Assembly (NCBI RefSeq): GCF_014205015.1 | Contig: NZ_JACHMO010000001.1 | Location: 6,944,001-7,008,000, forward strand | Source: Saccharothrix ecbatanensis | GTDB taxonomy: Bacteria > Actinomycetota > Actinomycetes > Mycobacteriales > Pseudonocardiaceae | Direction of reading: 5' to 3' | DNA: 64,000 bases | Part shown: piece by piece, positions 37,748 through 48,568 of the stretch | Numbering within the stretch: position 1 is the stretch's first letter | Layout: each line of letters starts with the position of its first letter | Made by a program: the position numbers and the translations under genes | The notes under the pieces: model-generated | What the model was told of the DNA's origin: nothing | Database searches by the model: none | The model's input: only the letters and a program-made list of their open reading frames with translations

Positions 37748-39220
37748 CTAGTTGTTCGGGAAATCGTCCGCCACCGTGGCGGCGAGTTCCAGCAGCGCCA
37801 GCCGGGTGTCCGGGCCGAGCTTGTCCAACTCGATTTCCGCGCCCTCTTCGAGGTGCGTGTCGAACGGGATCCGCACCACGGCGCGGCAGCGCTGGGCGAA
37901 GTGCGCGGCCAGCTTGTCCAGGTCGACCTTGCCGGAGCCAGGGCGCACCGAGTTGATGACCGTGATGGACTTCGCGACGAGGTCGCGGTAGCCGTGCGCG
38001 TCCAGCCAGTCCAGCGTCGCCGCCGACGTCTGCGCGCCGTCCACCGAGCCGGACGAGACCAGCACCAGCGAGTCCGCCTGGTCCAGCACGCCCTTCATCG
38101 CCGAGTGCATCAGACCGGTGCCGCAGTCGGTCAGCACGATGTTGTAGAACAGCTCCAGCAACGTGACCGTGCGCAGGTAGTCCTGGTCGCTGAACGCCTC
38201 CGACACCGCCGGGTCCTGTTCGGACGCCAGCACTTCGAGGCGGCTGGGCGACTGCGAGGTGTACGCGCGGACGTCGCTGTACCGGGTGATCTTCGAGGCG
38301 TCGCGCAGCAGGTGCCGCACGGTGGCCGTGGTCTCCCTCGGCACCTTCAGCGCCAGCGTGCCGCGGTCGGGGTTGGCGTCCACCGCGATCACGCGGTCGC
38401 CACGCAGCGAGGAGAACGTCGAGCCCAACGTGGTCGTCGTGGTGGTCTTGCCGACGCCGCCCTTGAGGCTCAGCATCGCGATCTTGTAGCAGCCGCGCAG
38501 GGGCTGGTTGATCCGGGCGATCAGCTCACGCCGGCGCAGGTCGGCCGGGCTCTCGCCGAGGTTGACCAGACCACCGGTGACCGAGTGCACGGTCTTGCGC
38601 CAGCCGGACTGCGGTGGGCGCTTCGCGCGCTTGATCAGCTGCTGCGAGGACATGTCGTTGGCGTTCGCCCGCTGGGGCTGCGCCGTGCCCTGCGGCTGGA
38701 CGCTCTGCGGGAAGTTGTTGGGGAACCCGCCCGGGTACTGGTGCGGTCCCGACTGGTGCGGTCCCGACTGGCCGGGCGCGGGGTACGGGCCGGACTGGCC
38801 ACCCGACACCTGGTACGCCCCCGACTGGCCCGAGACCTGGTAGGCCCCGGACTGCTGACCGGAAACCTGGTACGCGCCCGACTGCTGACCCGAGACCTGG
38901 TACGCGCCGGACTGCGCCGGGAACCCGCCGGACGACGGACCGGTCACCGGGCCGGACTGCGACGGGTCGACGTACACCGTGCCGGGGTCCGCGTACTGCG
39001 GGTCCGGGTATTGGGGATCGGCGTACTGGGGCTCGGCGTACTGCGGGTTGGCATGCTGGGGGTTGGCATGCTGCGGGTTGGTGTGCTGGGGGTCGCCGTA
39101 GTGGGCGCCCGATCCCGGCTCGACCTGGTAACCACCCGACTGGTTCGGGTTGGGCTGCTGCCCGTCCGCTCCGGCCGGCTGCTGCCACGACGGCTCAGGA
39201 TTCTCGTAGCGACCGGTCAC
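37748..39220 (-). CDS. MinD/ParA-like ATPase with repeat-rich N-terminus
   Basis: This is a 490-residue protein. The first 190 residues are low complexity: NPQHANPQHANPQYAEPQYA-type repeats, then four copies of SGAYQVSGQ, then proline/glycine. A deviant Walker A box, SLKGGVGKTTTTTTLGS, opens a ParA/MinD-type domain at about residue 270 onward, with VIAVDANPDRGTLALKVP. Similar proteins are seen with type VII secretion (EspI-like), but no ESX genes are near; the next genes are for cytochrome c maturation. GTG start with GGGAGGA. The role may be positioning or assembly, which is inferred. Confidence 0.8.
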   Translation of the reverse strand: MTGRYENPEPSWQQPAGADGQQPNPNQSGGYQVEPGSGAHYGDPQHTNPQHANPQHANPQYAEPQYADPQYPDPQYADPGTVYVDPSQSGPVTGPSSGGFPAQSGAYQVSGQQSGAYQVSGQQSGAYQVSGQSGAYQVSGGQSGPYPAPGQSGPHQSGPHQYPGGFPNNFPQSVQPQGTAQPQRANANDMSSQQLIKRAKRPPQSGWRKTVHSVTGGLVNLGESPADLRRRELIARINQPLRGCYKIAMLSLKGGVGKTTTTTTLGSTFSSLRGDRVIAVDANPDRGTLALKVPRETTATVRHLLRDASKITRYSDVRAYTSQSPSRLEVLASEQDPAVSEAFSDQDYLRTVTLLELFYNIVLTDCGTGLMHSAMKGVLDQADSLVLVSSGSVDGAQTSAATLDWLDAHGYRDLVAKSITVINSVRPGSGKVDLDKLAAHFAQRCRAVVRIPFDTHLEEGAEIELDKLGPDTRLALLELAATVADDFPNN

Positions 39221-39367
39221 CGCTGGGGTCCTCCCTGAGCAAAGCGGATCGAGACCTCCCCGACCCCACGCGTCCGACGGTAGTCGGCGACCAGTGGTTC
39301 CATGACACTGGGTGTGTGCGCCCACCCACCCACGCGGCGAGGGCGCACGACACGCGTAAGTGATGGT

Positions 39368-40324
39368 CTACGGCGAGCCGACGCCCGCGTACGAGTGCAG
39401 CCCAGTCGTTACGAGGTTGATGAAGAACAGGTTGAACACGGTCAGCGAGAAGCCGAGCGAATTGATCCAGGCGGCGGGTCGGCCACGCCAGCCGGCGGTG
39501 GCCCGCGCGTGCAGGTACGCCGCGTAGACGACCCACGACACGAACGCCACCGTCTCCTTCGGGTCCCAGCCCCAGAACCGGCCCCACGCCGCCTCGGCCC
39601 AGATCGCGCCGCAGATGATCCCGATGGTGAACAGCGGGAACGCGAACACCGTGCTGCGGTAGGCGAGCCGGTCCAGCACCTCGGAATCAGGCAGCTTGCG
39701 GAACCGCGCGCGGCCCGAGGACTTGAGCAGGTACAGCACGCTGGCCACACCGGGCACCAGCAGGATGCCGCTGGACACCGAGATCACCGAGACGTGCACC
39801 ACGAGCCAGTACGACTGGAGCGCGGGCTGCACGGGCGCGGCGTCGGCGTACAGGACGGTGCCGCCGAGGAACATCAGGATCACGATCGGCACCAGCACGA
39901 ACCCGCCGAGCCGGCGCACCGGGAACATGCGGGACAGCACCAGCCACGTCACCACGGCCGCGAGCGTCAACAGCGAGCCGTACTCGTACATGTTGCCCCA
40001 CGGCGCGCGCTCGGCCGCAAAGCCGCGCAGCACCAGGGAAGCGAGTTGCAGGGCGGCGCCGAGGACGGTCAGCGCCGCGCCCATGCCGCCCATGCGTTCG
40101 GCGCGGGACACCTCCGGCTTGGTCACCAGACCCGGCGTCCACGTGCCGTCGGCCTGCGTCCCGCCTGCTTTGGTCCCGCCGGCCGCGACGAGTTCGCGTT
40201 CCCGGGCCTTCACGGGCCGGGCGAACGCCGCCTCGCACAGGTACAGCACCGCGGCGAAGAAGTAGATCGCCACAGCGGCGCCGTAGGTCCAGTCGCTGTA
40301 CGTCGCCAGGGTCGCGGTCGGCAT
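39368..40324 (-). CDS. ccsB: Cytochrome c biogenesis protein CcsB (CcsA/ResC)
   Basis: This 318-residue membrane protein transports and presents haem in cytochrome c maturation system II. The tryptophan-rich WWD-like motif WGRFWGWDPKETVAFVSWVVYAAYLH is near residue 245, with WGNMYEYGSL earlier. Eight helices are likely. The start shares a base with the resB stop (TGATG). The pair with ResB forms the haem lyase. Confidence 0.93.
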   Translation of the reverse strand: MPTATLATYSDWTYGAAVAIYFFAAVLYLCEAAFARPVKARERELVAAGGTKAGGTQADGTWTPGLVTKPEVSRAERMGGMGAALTVLGAALQLASLVLRGFAAERAPWGNMYEYGSLLTLAAVVTWLVLSRMFPVRRLGGFVLVPIVILMFLGGTVLYADAAPVQPALQSYWLVVHVSVISVSSGILLVPGVASVLYLLKSSGRARFRKLPDSEVLDRLAYRSTVFAFPLFTIGIICGAIWAEAAWGRFWGWDPKETVAFVSWVVYAAYLHARATAGWRGRPAAWINSLGFSLTVFNLFFINLVTTGLHSYAGVGSP

Positions 40325-41868
40325 CAGCTCTCCTCCTCGTGGGCGAGCAAGTCCCGGGACACCGAGGTGAACTCCTCGCCGTATCCGGCCTGATCAGTGC
40401 GTGCGAGGCCGCCGACCTCGACAACGGTACGCCCGTCCTCCTGCGGGGACGCCCGCACCCAGACCCGGCGGCGCTTGATGCTCAGCGACACACCCAGACC
40501 CAGGATGACGAGCACGGAGGACAGCAGCACCCAGATCTGGGTGGGGTCGTGCGACACCTGCAACGACACCCAGTCGCGGACGCCGTCGAAGCGGATCACG
40601 GTGCCGTCGTCGAGCGTCAGCTGCTCGCCCTGCCTGAGGTTCTTCCGGGCGACCTTGGCCAGCTTGCCGTCCGTCACCATCTTCTGGTCGATGGCGAAGA
40701 TGGACTGGCCGCGGCCGGAGTCGGTGCCCAGGTCGCCGCGGTAGACGTCGATCGCCACCGCCGGCTCGTTCGCCGCGGGGAAGGCCGAGTCCAGCAGTTC
40801 GCCGCGGAAGACGGCGGTCGGCGCGAGCAGGCCGGTGATCGCGAGCTGGCTCTTGCGGCGCTGCTCGGCGTCCGGCACGTCCGGCGGATCGAACTTCGTC
40901 GCGCCCTCGGACGCGAGCGTGACGTCGTTGACCGGCCGCCACTGGGTGGCGCCGTTGCGGATCTGACCGTTCGGGAAGGTGACGGTGAACAGCGGCGTGT
41001 AGCCGTGGCCGAGGAGGTAGAGCCGGTCGCCCGCGGTGCGCAGCGGGCTGTTGACCTCCAGCGGGTACGGCCGCCAGGTGCCGGTCTCCAGGTCCGCGCC
41101 GGACTGGTACTGGATGTCCGCGCGGAAGCTCTCGGCCTGGCCGCTGTGCAGGTACGTGGCGTCGAAGTCGTCCACCCGCACGCAGAACTGGTTCAGCTGC
41201 GTGCCGTCCACGCGCAGACCGGGCCGGAACGTGTCGTAGTTGTAGACGCCCGAGTTGCAGAACTGGCCGCCGTTCGCCTGCACGATGACCTGGCCCTCGT
41301 AGCCGAGCATCTTGCCCAGCGCGAACGCGATCAGCAGGCCCAGCAGGGAGAAGTGGAAGACCAGGTTGCCGGTCTCGCGCAGGTAGCCGCGCTCGGCGCT
41401 GATCGTGCGGACGCCGTTCTCCTCCTCGGCGGTGACCTTGCGCCAGCCCTTGAGCCGCCGTTCGGCGTGCTCGATCACGGCCTGCGGGCTCGCCGTCGTG
41501 TCCGCCGTGGCGTGGTGCGGCATCCGTGCCAGGTTGCGCGGGGTGAGCACGGGCTTGGCCCGCATCTGCTTGAAGTACTCCCAGGTGCGCGGCAGCAGGC
41601 AGCCGACCAGGGACACGAACAGCAGCACGTAGATCGAGGAGAACCAGATGCTGGCGTAGACGTCGTAGAACTGGAGGTCGTCCAGGAACCGGCCCCACCA
41701 GCCGTTGTTCGCGATGTACTCGTCGACGCTGCGCGGGTTCAGCGACCGCTGCGGGAGCAGCGCGCCCGGCATCGCGCCCAGGGCGAGCAGGAACAGCAGG
41801 GTCAACGCGGTGCGCATGGCCGTGAGACCGCGCCACGTGTTGCGCAGGAAGGCGAGGACGGCTCTCAC
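40324..41868 (-). CDS. resB: Cytochrome c biogenesis protein ResB
   Basis: This 514-residue partner of CcsB has three N-terminal helices (TALTLLFLLALGAMPGALLPQ, ASIWFSSIYVLLFVSLVGCLLPRTWEY, and LVFHFSLLGLLIAFALGKML), a large extracytoplasmic domain, and a last helix (IWVLLSSVLVILGLGVSLSI). The C-terminal cytoplasmic end is acidic (LLAHEEES). GTG start overlaps the ccdA stop (TAGTG). The order ccdA-resB-ccsB is standard. Confidence 0.94.
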   Translation of the reverse strand: MRAVLAFLRNTWRGLTAMRTALTLLFLLALGAMPGALLPQRSLNPRSVDEYIANNGWWGRFLDDLQFYDVYASIWFSSIYVLLFVSLVGCLLPRTWEYFKQMRAKPVLTPRNLARMPHHATADTTASPQAVIEHAERRLKGWRKVTAEEENGVRTISAERGYLRETGNLVFHFSLLGLLIAFALGKMLGYEGQVIVQANGGQFCNSGVYNYDTFRPGLRVDGTQLNQFCVRVDDFDATYLHSGQAESFRADIQYQSGADLETGTWRPYPLEVNSPLRTAGDRLYLLGHGYTPLFTVTFPNGQIRNGATQWRPVNDVTLASEGATKFDPPDVPDAEQRRKSQLAITGLLAPTAVFRGELLDSAFPAANEPAVAIDVYRGDLGTDSGRGQSIFAIDQKMVTDGKLAKVARKNLRQGEQLTLDDGTVIRFDGVRDWVSLQVSHDPTQIWVLLSSVLVILGLGVSLSIKRRRVWVRASPQEDGRTVVEVGGLARTDQAGYGEEFTSVSRDLLAHEEES

Positions 41869-42644
41869 TACAACGGCAGTTCTAGGTCGGTGATGAAGGC
41901 GTCGCGCAGCCAGGCCACGAAATCGCCCCACAGGCCGGTGACCAGGGCGACGCCCACCGCGATCAGCAGCACGCCGCCGAACACCTGCACCTGGCGGACG
42001 TGCGCGCGGAGCCAGCCGGTGGTCCGGACCGCCCAGCGCGCGCCCATCGCGATCAGGATGAACGGCAGGCCGAGGCCGAGGCAGTAGGCGAGCACCAGCA
42101 CCCCGCCGCGAGCGGTGATCGAGCCGATCTCGGTGCTGCGGGTCAACGCCAGCACGCCCATCAGCGTCGGGCCGATGCACGGCGTCCAGCCGAGCGCGAA
42201 GACGCCGCCCAGCAGCGGTGCGCCGAGCAGACCGGCTCTGGGGGTGCGGTGCACGCGGACGTCCCGCTGGAGGGCGGGGACCAAGCCGATGAACACCAGG
42301 CCCATCGCGATCGTGATCACGCCGCCGATGCGCTGGAGCAGGTCGCCCTGGAACCAGAACAGGTCGGTCAGGCCGAGCACCACGAACGAGGTCAGGGAGA
42401 ACACGATCGTGAAGCCGAGCACGAACAGCAACGCGGCGCCAACGACCCGCCAGCGGCCGGTCTTCCGGCCTTCACCGTCAGCGACCGCGGGCGCTTCCGC
42501 TCCGACCAGGCCCGCGAGGTACGCGAGGTAACCCGGGACCAGCGGGACGACGCACGGTGAGGCGAACGAGATCGCCCCGGCGAGCATGGCCACCGCTGTC
42601 GCGAGCAGGATCGGGCCCGAGGTGGCCAGATCGGTCGGGTTCAC
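41868..42644 (-). CDS. ccdA: Cytochrome c biogenesis protein CcdA (thiol transporter)
   Basis: This 258-residue six-helix protein carries electrons across the membrane to keep apocytochrome and ResA thiols reduced. The two conserved cysteines are in SFASPCVVPLVPGYL (about residue 31) and GWTPCIGPTLMGVL (about residue 155). GTG at 42644 is chosen since the first helix follows directly. The 257-base gap to the M64 gene contains a long inverted repeat. Confidence 0.94.
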   Translation of the reverse strand: MNPTDLATSGPILLATAVAMLAGAISFASPCVVPLVPGYLAYLAGLVGAEAPAVADGEGRKTGRWRVVGAALLFVLGFTIVFSLTSFVVLGLTDLFWFQGDLLQRIGGVITIAMGLVFIGLVPALQRDVRVHRTPRAGLLGAPLLGGVFALGWTPCIGPTLMGVLALTRSTEIGSITARGGVLVLAYCLGLGLPFILIAMGARWAVRTTGWLRAHVRQVQVFGGVLLIAVGVALVTGLWGDFVAWLRDAFITDLELPL

Positions 42645-42737
42645 GTCGTTCAGGGTAGGTAAACCCCACTTGACGCTCGGCACCGGCATCTGTGTTGGAT
42701 GCCACTGCTCCGCAGATGGCGGCTCGGTCGCCCGGAA

Positions 42738-42810
42738 GTCGATCGTTCGCGCCTCATTTCCCGACGATCGAAAAGCGTGATCGCCGCGAAATGAGCCGCG
42801 AACGATCGAC
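42738..42810. repeat. Long inverted repeat between divergent ccdA and M64 genes
   Basis: Arms of 23 bases at 42738-42760 and 42788-42810 pair with one mismatch around a 27-base centre that itself holds GATCG motifs. The arms begin GTCGATCGTTCGCG. The element is in a divergent promoter region, not at a gene end, so a terminator role is unlikely. Confidence 0.8.
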
Positions 42811-42901
42811 GCGACCTCGCGGGGCGCTACCCGATCGGGTGGCGATTTAAACCCAACCATCCACCCTTGTGGGTGATCACCCCACTCCATAGCGTGACGC
42901 C

Positions 42902-44068
<1,167 letters not shown>

Positions 44069-44474
44069 ATCGACGGGTACGACAGCTTGCGGTTGGTCAT
44101 GAAGTCGCGCGGCGACTCGGTCGAGTTCTCCTTGACGTCGATCCCCAGCACCTGCACGCCCAGCGGCCCGGTCTCGTCCTGCACCTTCTGGAGCTCCGGC
44201 GCCTCCGTGCGGCACGGCGGGCACCACGCGCCCCAGAGGTTCACGACGACGACCTTGCCCTTGTAGTCGTCCAGGGAGATCGTCTCGTCGTCCTTCATCA
44301 GGCTCGGGCCGGTCAGTCCCTTGATGCCCTTGCGCTCGTCGCCGTCGTAGCGGAGCTTCGTCTCGCCGTTGGGCGCCACGAGCTGGAACTCCGACCCGAC
44401 CACCGGCTCGTCCCCACCGGACGTGCAGGACGTGACCAGCAACAACACCGCCACCAGCGCCGCTTGGACCGCTC

Positions 44475-45104
44475 TCATGCCCCGGTCACCCTCGGGTTCG
44501 TCGCGCCGACCGGTTCGGTGTAGACCACCCGCACCAACTGCTCGCCCTCGAACACCAAACTGGTCAACGACGCCAGCGAGCACTCCCGTCGACGCGGGTC
44601 GTGCCACATCCGCTTGCCCTCCAGGAACCGCCGCAACGTCCAGATCGGCAGCTGGTGCGACACGCACACCGCCTCGTGGCCCTCCGCCTCCGACCGGGCC
44701 CGCTGCACCGCGCCGAGCATCCGGTGCGCGATCTCCAGGTACGGCTCGCCCCACGACGGCCGGAACGGGTTCACCAGCTTCGGCCAGTGCTTCGGCGAGC
44801 GCAGCGCGCCGTCCCCGACGGCCACCCGCAGGCCCTCGAACTGGTTGTCCGCCTCGATCAGCCGCTCGTCGGTGGCCAGTTCCAGCCGGTGCGAGTCGGC
44901 GATCGGCGACGCGGTCTGCTGGGCCCGGTCCAGCGGTGACGCCACGACGTGCGCGATGTCGTGGTCGGCCAGGTGCTCGGCCACCGTCAGCGCCTGCTTC
45001 TGACCGCGTTCGGACAGCTTGAACCCCGGCAGGCGGCCGTACAGGATGCCCGTCGGGTTGTGCACCTCGCCGTGCCTGAGCATGTGGATGACGGTCCGGG
45101 TCAC
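44475..45104 (-). CDS. Histidine phosphatase family protein
   Basis: This 209-residue phosphoglycerate-mutase-fold enzyme has the catalytic [13 protein letters not shown] near residue 8 and the second histidine in [15 protein letters not shown]. Such genes commonly lie between hemL and resA in actinobacteria. The substrate is unknown. GTG start overlaps the hemL stop (GTGA). Confidence 0.9.
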   Translation of the reverse strand: MTRTVIHMLRHGEVHNPTGILYGRLPGFKLSERGQKQALTVAEHLADHDIAHVVASPLDRAQQTASPIADSHRLELATDERLIEADNQFEGLRVAVGDGALRSPKHWPKLVNPFRPSWGEPYLEIAHRMLGAVQRARSEAEGHEAVCVSHQLPIWTLRRFLEGKRMWHDPRRRECSLASLTSLVFEGEQLVRVVYTEPVGATNPRVTGA

Positions 45105-46390
45105 TTTGTCGCCTCCGCAGCGGCACGGGCGGCGTGCGGCATCGCGTCTGCGATCACCTTGAAGTCGTCGTCGGTCATGGCCGCGTTGACGAACCACGCC
45201 TCGTAGGCGCTCGGCGGCGGGTACACGCCCCGGTCCAGCAGGGCGTGGAAGAACGGTGGGAAGCGCCACGTCTCGGCCGCCTGCGCGCCCGCGTAGTCCG
45301 TGACCTCGTCGTCGGTGAAGAACACGCTGACCAGGTTGCCCGCGAACTGCACGCGGTGCTTCACGCCCGCGTCGGTGAGGGCGGCGGTGAACAGCGCGCC
45401 GAGGCGGGTGGCGTTGGCGTCGAGGACGCGGTAGACGTCGTGGGTCGCGGCACGCAGCGTGGCCAGGCCGGCGGCCACCGCGACCGGGTTACCGGACAGC
45501 GTGCCCGCTTGATAGACCGGGCCCGCCGGGGCGAGCTTCGCCATCACGTCGGACCGGCCGCCGAACGCCGCCGCGGGCAGGCCGCCGGACATCACCTTGC
45601 CGAACGTGTAGAGGTCGCCCGCGACGTTCTCCAGGCCGTACCAGCCGGAGTAGGACACGCGGAAGCCGGTCATGACCTCGTCCATGATCAGCAGCGCGCC
45701 GTTGGCCCGGCACAGTTCCTTCAGCTCGGCGTTGTGCTTGGGCGCGATCGCGCCCATGTTGCCCGCCGCGGCCTCGGTGATCACGCACGCGATCTCGCCG
45801 TCGTTCTCGGCGAACGCCTGCCGGACCGCCTCGATGTCGTTGTACGGGAGCACCAGCGTGTCGGCGGCCTGCGCGCCGGTGACGCCCGGCGAGGTGGGCA
45901 GGCCGAGCGTGGCCACGCCGGAGCCCGCCTGGGCGAGCAGCGCGTCCACGTGGCCGTGGTAGCAGCCGGCGAACTTGACGATCTTGCGGCGCCCGGTGAA
46001 CCCGCGGGCCAGCCGGATCGCGCTCATGGTGGCCTCGGTGCCGGAGTTGACCAGCCGGACCTGGTGCACGGGGTCGACCCGGCCGATGATCTCCTCGGCC
46101 AGTTCGATCTCGCCCTCGGTGGGCGTGCCGAACGACAGGCCGTGCACGGCCGCGTCCCGGACCGCCCCGACCACGTCCGGGTGGGCGTGGCCGAGGATCA
46201 TCGGGCCCCACGACGACACCAGGTCGACGTACCGGTTGCCGTCGGCGTCCCACAGGTGCGGGCCCTCGCCGCGGACCATGAACCTCGGCGTGCCGCCGAC
46301 CGAGTGGAAGGCCCGGACCGGGGAGTTCACGCCACCTGGGATGACCGCCGCCGCGCGCTCGAACAGTTCCTGGGATCGCGTCACTGTCAC
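45101..46390 (-). CDS. hemL: Glutamate-1-semialdehyde 2,1-aminomutase
   Basis: This PLP enzyme makes 5-aminolevulinate from glutamate 1-semialdehyde, the product of HemA, which is encoded at 53904-55226. The 429 residues contain [45 protein letters not shown], and [18 protein letters not shown] with the PLP lysine. Two GTG starts, at 46390 and 46384, are possible. It follows a membrane protein gene by 11 bases. Confidence 0.95.
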   Translation of the reverse strand: MTVTRSQELFERAAAVIPGGVNSPVRAFHSVGGTPRFMVRGEGPHLWDADGNRYVDLVSSWGPMILGHAHPDVVGAVRDAAVHGLSFGTPTEGEIELAEEIIGRVDPVHQVRLVNSGTEATMSAIRLARGFTGRRKIVKFAGCYHGHVDALLAQAGSGVATLGLPTSPGVTGAQAADTLVLPYNDIEAVRQAFAENDGEIACVITEAAAGNMGAIAPKHNAELKELCRANGALLIMDEVMTGFRVSYSGWYGLENVAGDLYTFGKVMSGGLPAAAFGGRSDVMAKLAPAGPVYQAGTLSGNPVAVAAGLATLRAATHDVYRVLDANATRLGALFTAALTDAGVKHRVQFAGNLVSVFFTDDEVTDYAGAQAAETWRFPPFFHALLDRGVYPPPSAYEAWFVNAAMTDDDFKVIADAMPHAARAAAEATK

Positions 46391-46401
46391 GGGGTCCAGT
46401 C

Positions 46402-47061
46402 TCACACGTCGGGTTCTTCGACCTGCTTCCGACCACGGGTGCGGACCGCGAGCACGGTCTGGCGGATCGCGTCGAGCAGCAGCACGCCGGCCACCGTGAC
46501 CAGGCCGACGGACCCGCCGATCCAGTTGCCCTTGAACCGGGTCGACTCCAGCGGCGGCTGATCGGGCACGGGGAAGCTGTAATGGACGACACCCCGGTTC
46601 CAGCACCACACGGCGGCCGGCACGAGCAGCGCCACCAGCACCACCTCGCCCACCGCGATGAGCGCGCGCTTCGGCTGGTGCAGCGTGGGCTCGCCGGTTT
46701 CCTGCTCGGTCTCGGTGTCGGTGTCGGTGCCGACGGTGGCCGCAGTCACGCCGGTCAGCTTCTCATGTTCCCGGCCCTCCTGCTCCGGGCCGGGCCGGGC
46801 CAGGTCGCCGCGCTCCGAGTTCGCGTACTCCGGGCCGGCCGGCTCCGGGGCGGCCGGCTCCGGGGCGGCCGGCTCCGGGGCGGCCGGCTCCGGGGCGGCC
46901 GGTGCCGGGGCGTCCTGCTCAGGGGCGGCCGGGTCCGGGGCGTCCTGCTCCGGCCCGCGTCGCTCGGGGTTCACCTGCTCCGCGCTCTCCCGCGCCGAAC
47001 TGTCCCGCTCCGAACTGTCCCGCTCCGGGCTCTCCTGCCCCCGACCCACCGCGCCTGTCAC
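46402..47061 (-). CDS. Membrane protein with PEPAA-repeat N-terminus
   Basis: This 219-residue protein has an acidic Pro/Ala/Glu N-terminus, including four or five tandem PEPAA units encoded by a 15-bp DNA repeat (46833-46910). It ends with two membrane helices ([21 protein letters not shown] and [18 protein letters not shown]) flanking a short loop. GTG start overlaps the next gene's stop (GTGA). Unknown function. It precedes hemL directly, so it is probably co-transcribed with haem genes. Confidence 0.7.
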   Translation of the reverse strand: MTGAVGRGQESPERDSSERDSSARESAEQVNPERRGPEQDAPDPAAPEQDAPAPAAPEPAAPEPAAPEPAAPEPAGPEYANSERGDLARPGPEQEGREHEKLTGVTAATVGTDTDTETEQETGEPTLHQPKRALIAVGEVVLVALLVPAAVWCWNRGVVHYSFPVPDQPPLESTRFKGNWIGGSVGLVTVAGVLLLDAIRQTVLAVRTRGRKQVEEPDV

Positions 47062-47507
47062 CGGCCGTCAGCGCCCTTCAGCTCCAGCAGTCTCGCCATC
47101 CCGGTCCGCAACGCCTCCGCGTCCCGCGCCCAGCCCATCACCACCGTGCCGTCGACCAGCCGGATCGGCACCGCCTCCGTGCCCCGAGGCAGGTCCCAGC
47201 CACCGCCCAGCACCTTCACACCCGCCCGGGGCTCCACTCCGTCGACCGACTCGACGTCCCCGATCGCCAGCTCCTCCCGCCCCTGGTGCAGCGCGACCGG
47301 CGTCAGGCGCACGGCGTACAGCCGCCGTCGTCCCTGCACCCACAGCATCGTGGGCAGGAAGAACCCGAGCGCCACCACCGACCACAACAGCGGCCGGAAC
47401 GTGCCGGTCAGCCCCTCGACACCCACACCGAGCAGCGCGAACACCGGACCCCACAGCAGTGGCCACCAGGACGCGCCCGACTCGGCGTACAACGTGGGCT
47501 GATCCAC
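47058..47507 (-). CDS. Membrane protein, DUF3093-like
   Basis: This 149-residue protein has two N-terminal helices (WWPLLWGPVFALLGVGVEGLTG and LLWSVVALGFFLPTMLWV) followed by a soluble beta-rich domain (RLYAVRLTPVALHQGREELAIGDVESVDG...). The pattern is like DUF3093, but I am not certain. GTG start overlaps the previous stop as TAGTG. Confidence 0.65.
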   Translation of the reverse strand: MDQPTLYAESGASWWPLLWGPVFALLGVGVEGLTGTFRPLLWSVVALGFFLPTMLWVQGRRRLYAVRLTPVALHQGREELAIGDVESVDGVEPRAGVKVLGGGWDLPRGTEAVPIRLVDGTVVMGWARDAEALRTGMARLLELKGADGR

Positions 47508-48088
47508 TAGCCGAGGTTCCCCGCGAAGTAGTGCCGGGTGCCCGGCAGGAAGCTGCACACCGCCGCCACCGTCGGCAACACCAGCCGCGACACGATCACC
47601 ACCCACGACAACGCCTCGGCCCCGCCGTCCCGGGCCGCGACGATCGCGGCGGCCAGCGCGAGGACGCCGATCACCATCGACCCGCCGACCAGGGCGAGTC
47701 GCGCGTGGTAGCTGCCGCCCATGAACGCCACCGCGCCCAACACGCCGCCGATGCCGAGGCAGCCGGTGAAGAACAACGTCATCACCGTGCCGAACCCGTT
47801 GAACCCGTCCTCCGCCAACGTCCGCAGCACCGTGCCCACCGGCCACGACAACGCCGCCAGCAACCAGAACACGAACGCCACCACGACCACCCGTGGCCGG
47901 ACGATCGCCGTGGTGAACTGGTCGACGTTGCGCATCGGGCCGGGGAACTGCGGGCCGGGGTACTGCGACGGACCGGGGTACGACGGCTGCTGTCCGGCCC
48001 GGGGGTAGTCCACCGGCCGCATGGACTGCCCGTACTGGTCGAAGGGCTGCTGCCCGTGCGGTTCCGGCCCGTGAGGCGGCTGGGTCAT
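47507..48088 (-). CDS. Four-helix membrane protein (paralogue group)
   Basis: This 193-residue protein has a Pro/Gln/Gly/Tyr-rich N-terminus (QPPHGPEPHGQQPFDQYGQ...) and four helices beginning VVVVAFVFWLLAALSW. It ends in SFLPGTRHYFAGNLG, a motif shared with three neighbours (LPGxxxYF). Function is unknown. The tetraspan neighbours on the same strand suggest tandem duplication. Confidence 0.7.
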   Translation of the reverse strand: MTQPPHGPEPHGQQPFDQYGQSMRPVDYPRAGQQPSYPGPSQYPGPQFPGPMRNVDQFTTAIVRPRVVVVAFVFWLLAALSWPVGTVLRTLAEDGFNGFGTVMTLFFTGCLGIGGVLGAVAFMGGSYHARLALVGGSMVIGVLALAAAIVAARDGGAEALSWVVIVSRLVLPTVAAVCSFLPGTRHYFAGNLG

Positions 48089-48166
48089 CTCGTCACCAGC
48101 CCAGGGGCGCGTGATCTCGCAGGGCGAGCGGAACGGGTCCGTTCGGACATGGGCATCTCCGCGGGT

Positions 48167-48568
48167 TCAGTGCTGCTTCACCCACTGTGCCGTACCGGGG
48201 AGCCAGGTGAGGGCCAAACCGACAGCGATCAGCAGCAACGTCACCAGGTTCACCGCACTCGCCCCCGGCAGCACGATCCACAGCACGTGCAGCACGGCCA
48301 CGCCCGTGAGCACACCGCGAGCCCACCGCCTGCCCAGCTTCAGCAGCCAGCCGAACAAGCCGTAGCCGAGCGCGAAACCGATCGCGACGACGGTCAACTG
48401 CGACAGGAGCCCGGTCACGTTCGCCGGGTCGTCGCCGGCGCGGACGGCCGACTCCTCCAACGAGCCCCGCCGTAACCACAGGTAGATGTTGGTCAGCAGG
48501 CCGAACGCGCCCAGCGCGAACCACACGCCGACCGCACCGCGCACCACCGCCGGCGGCTGCCCGGTCAT
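48167..48568 (-). CDS. Four-helix membrane protein (paralogue group)
   Basis: This 133-residue tetraspan has GVWFALGAFGLLTNIYLW, LSQLTVVAIGFALGYGLFGWLLKLG, RRWARGVLTGVAVLHVLWIVLPG and VNLVTLLLIAVGLALTWLPGTAQWV. It carries the group's R-x-W-A-R-x-x-L-T signature and LPG end. ATG overlaps the upstream gene's stop (ATGA). It lacks the N-terminal low-complexity region. Confidence 0.7.
   Translation of the reverse strand: MTGQPPAVVRGAVGVWFALGAFGLLTNIYLWLRRGSLEESAVRAGDDPANVTGLLSQLTVVAIGFALGYGLFGWLLKLGRRWARGVLTGVAVLHVLWIVLPGASAVNLVTLLLIAVGLALTWLPGTAQWVKQH

Noticed and set aside
46833..46910. Intergenic tandem repeat
   Set aside because: The 15-bp repeat is inside a membrane protein gene and encodes PEPAA units in frame.
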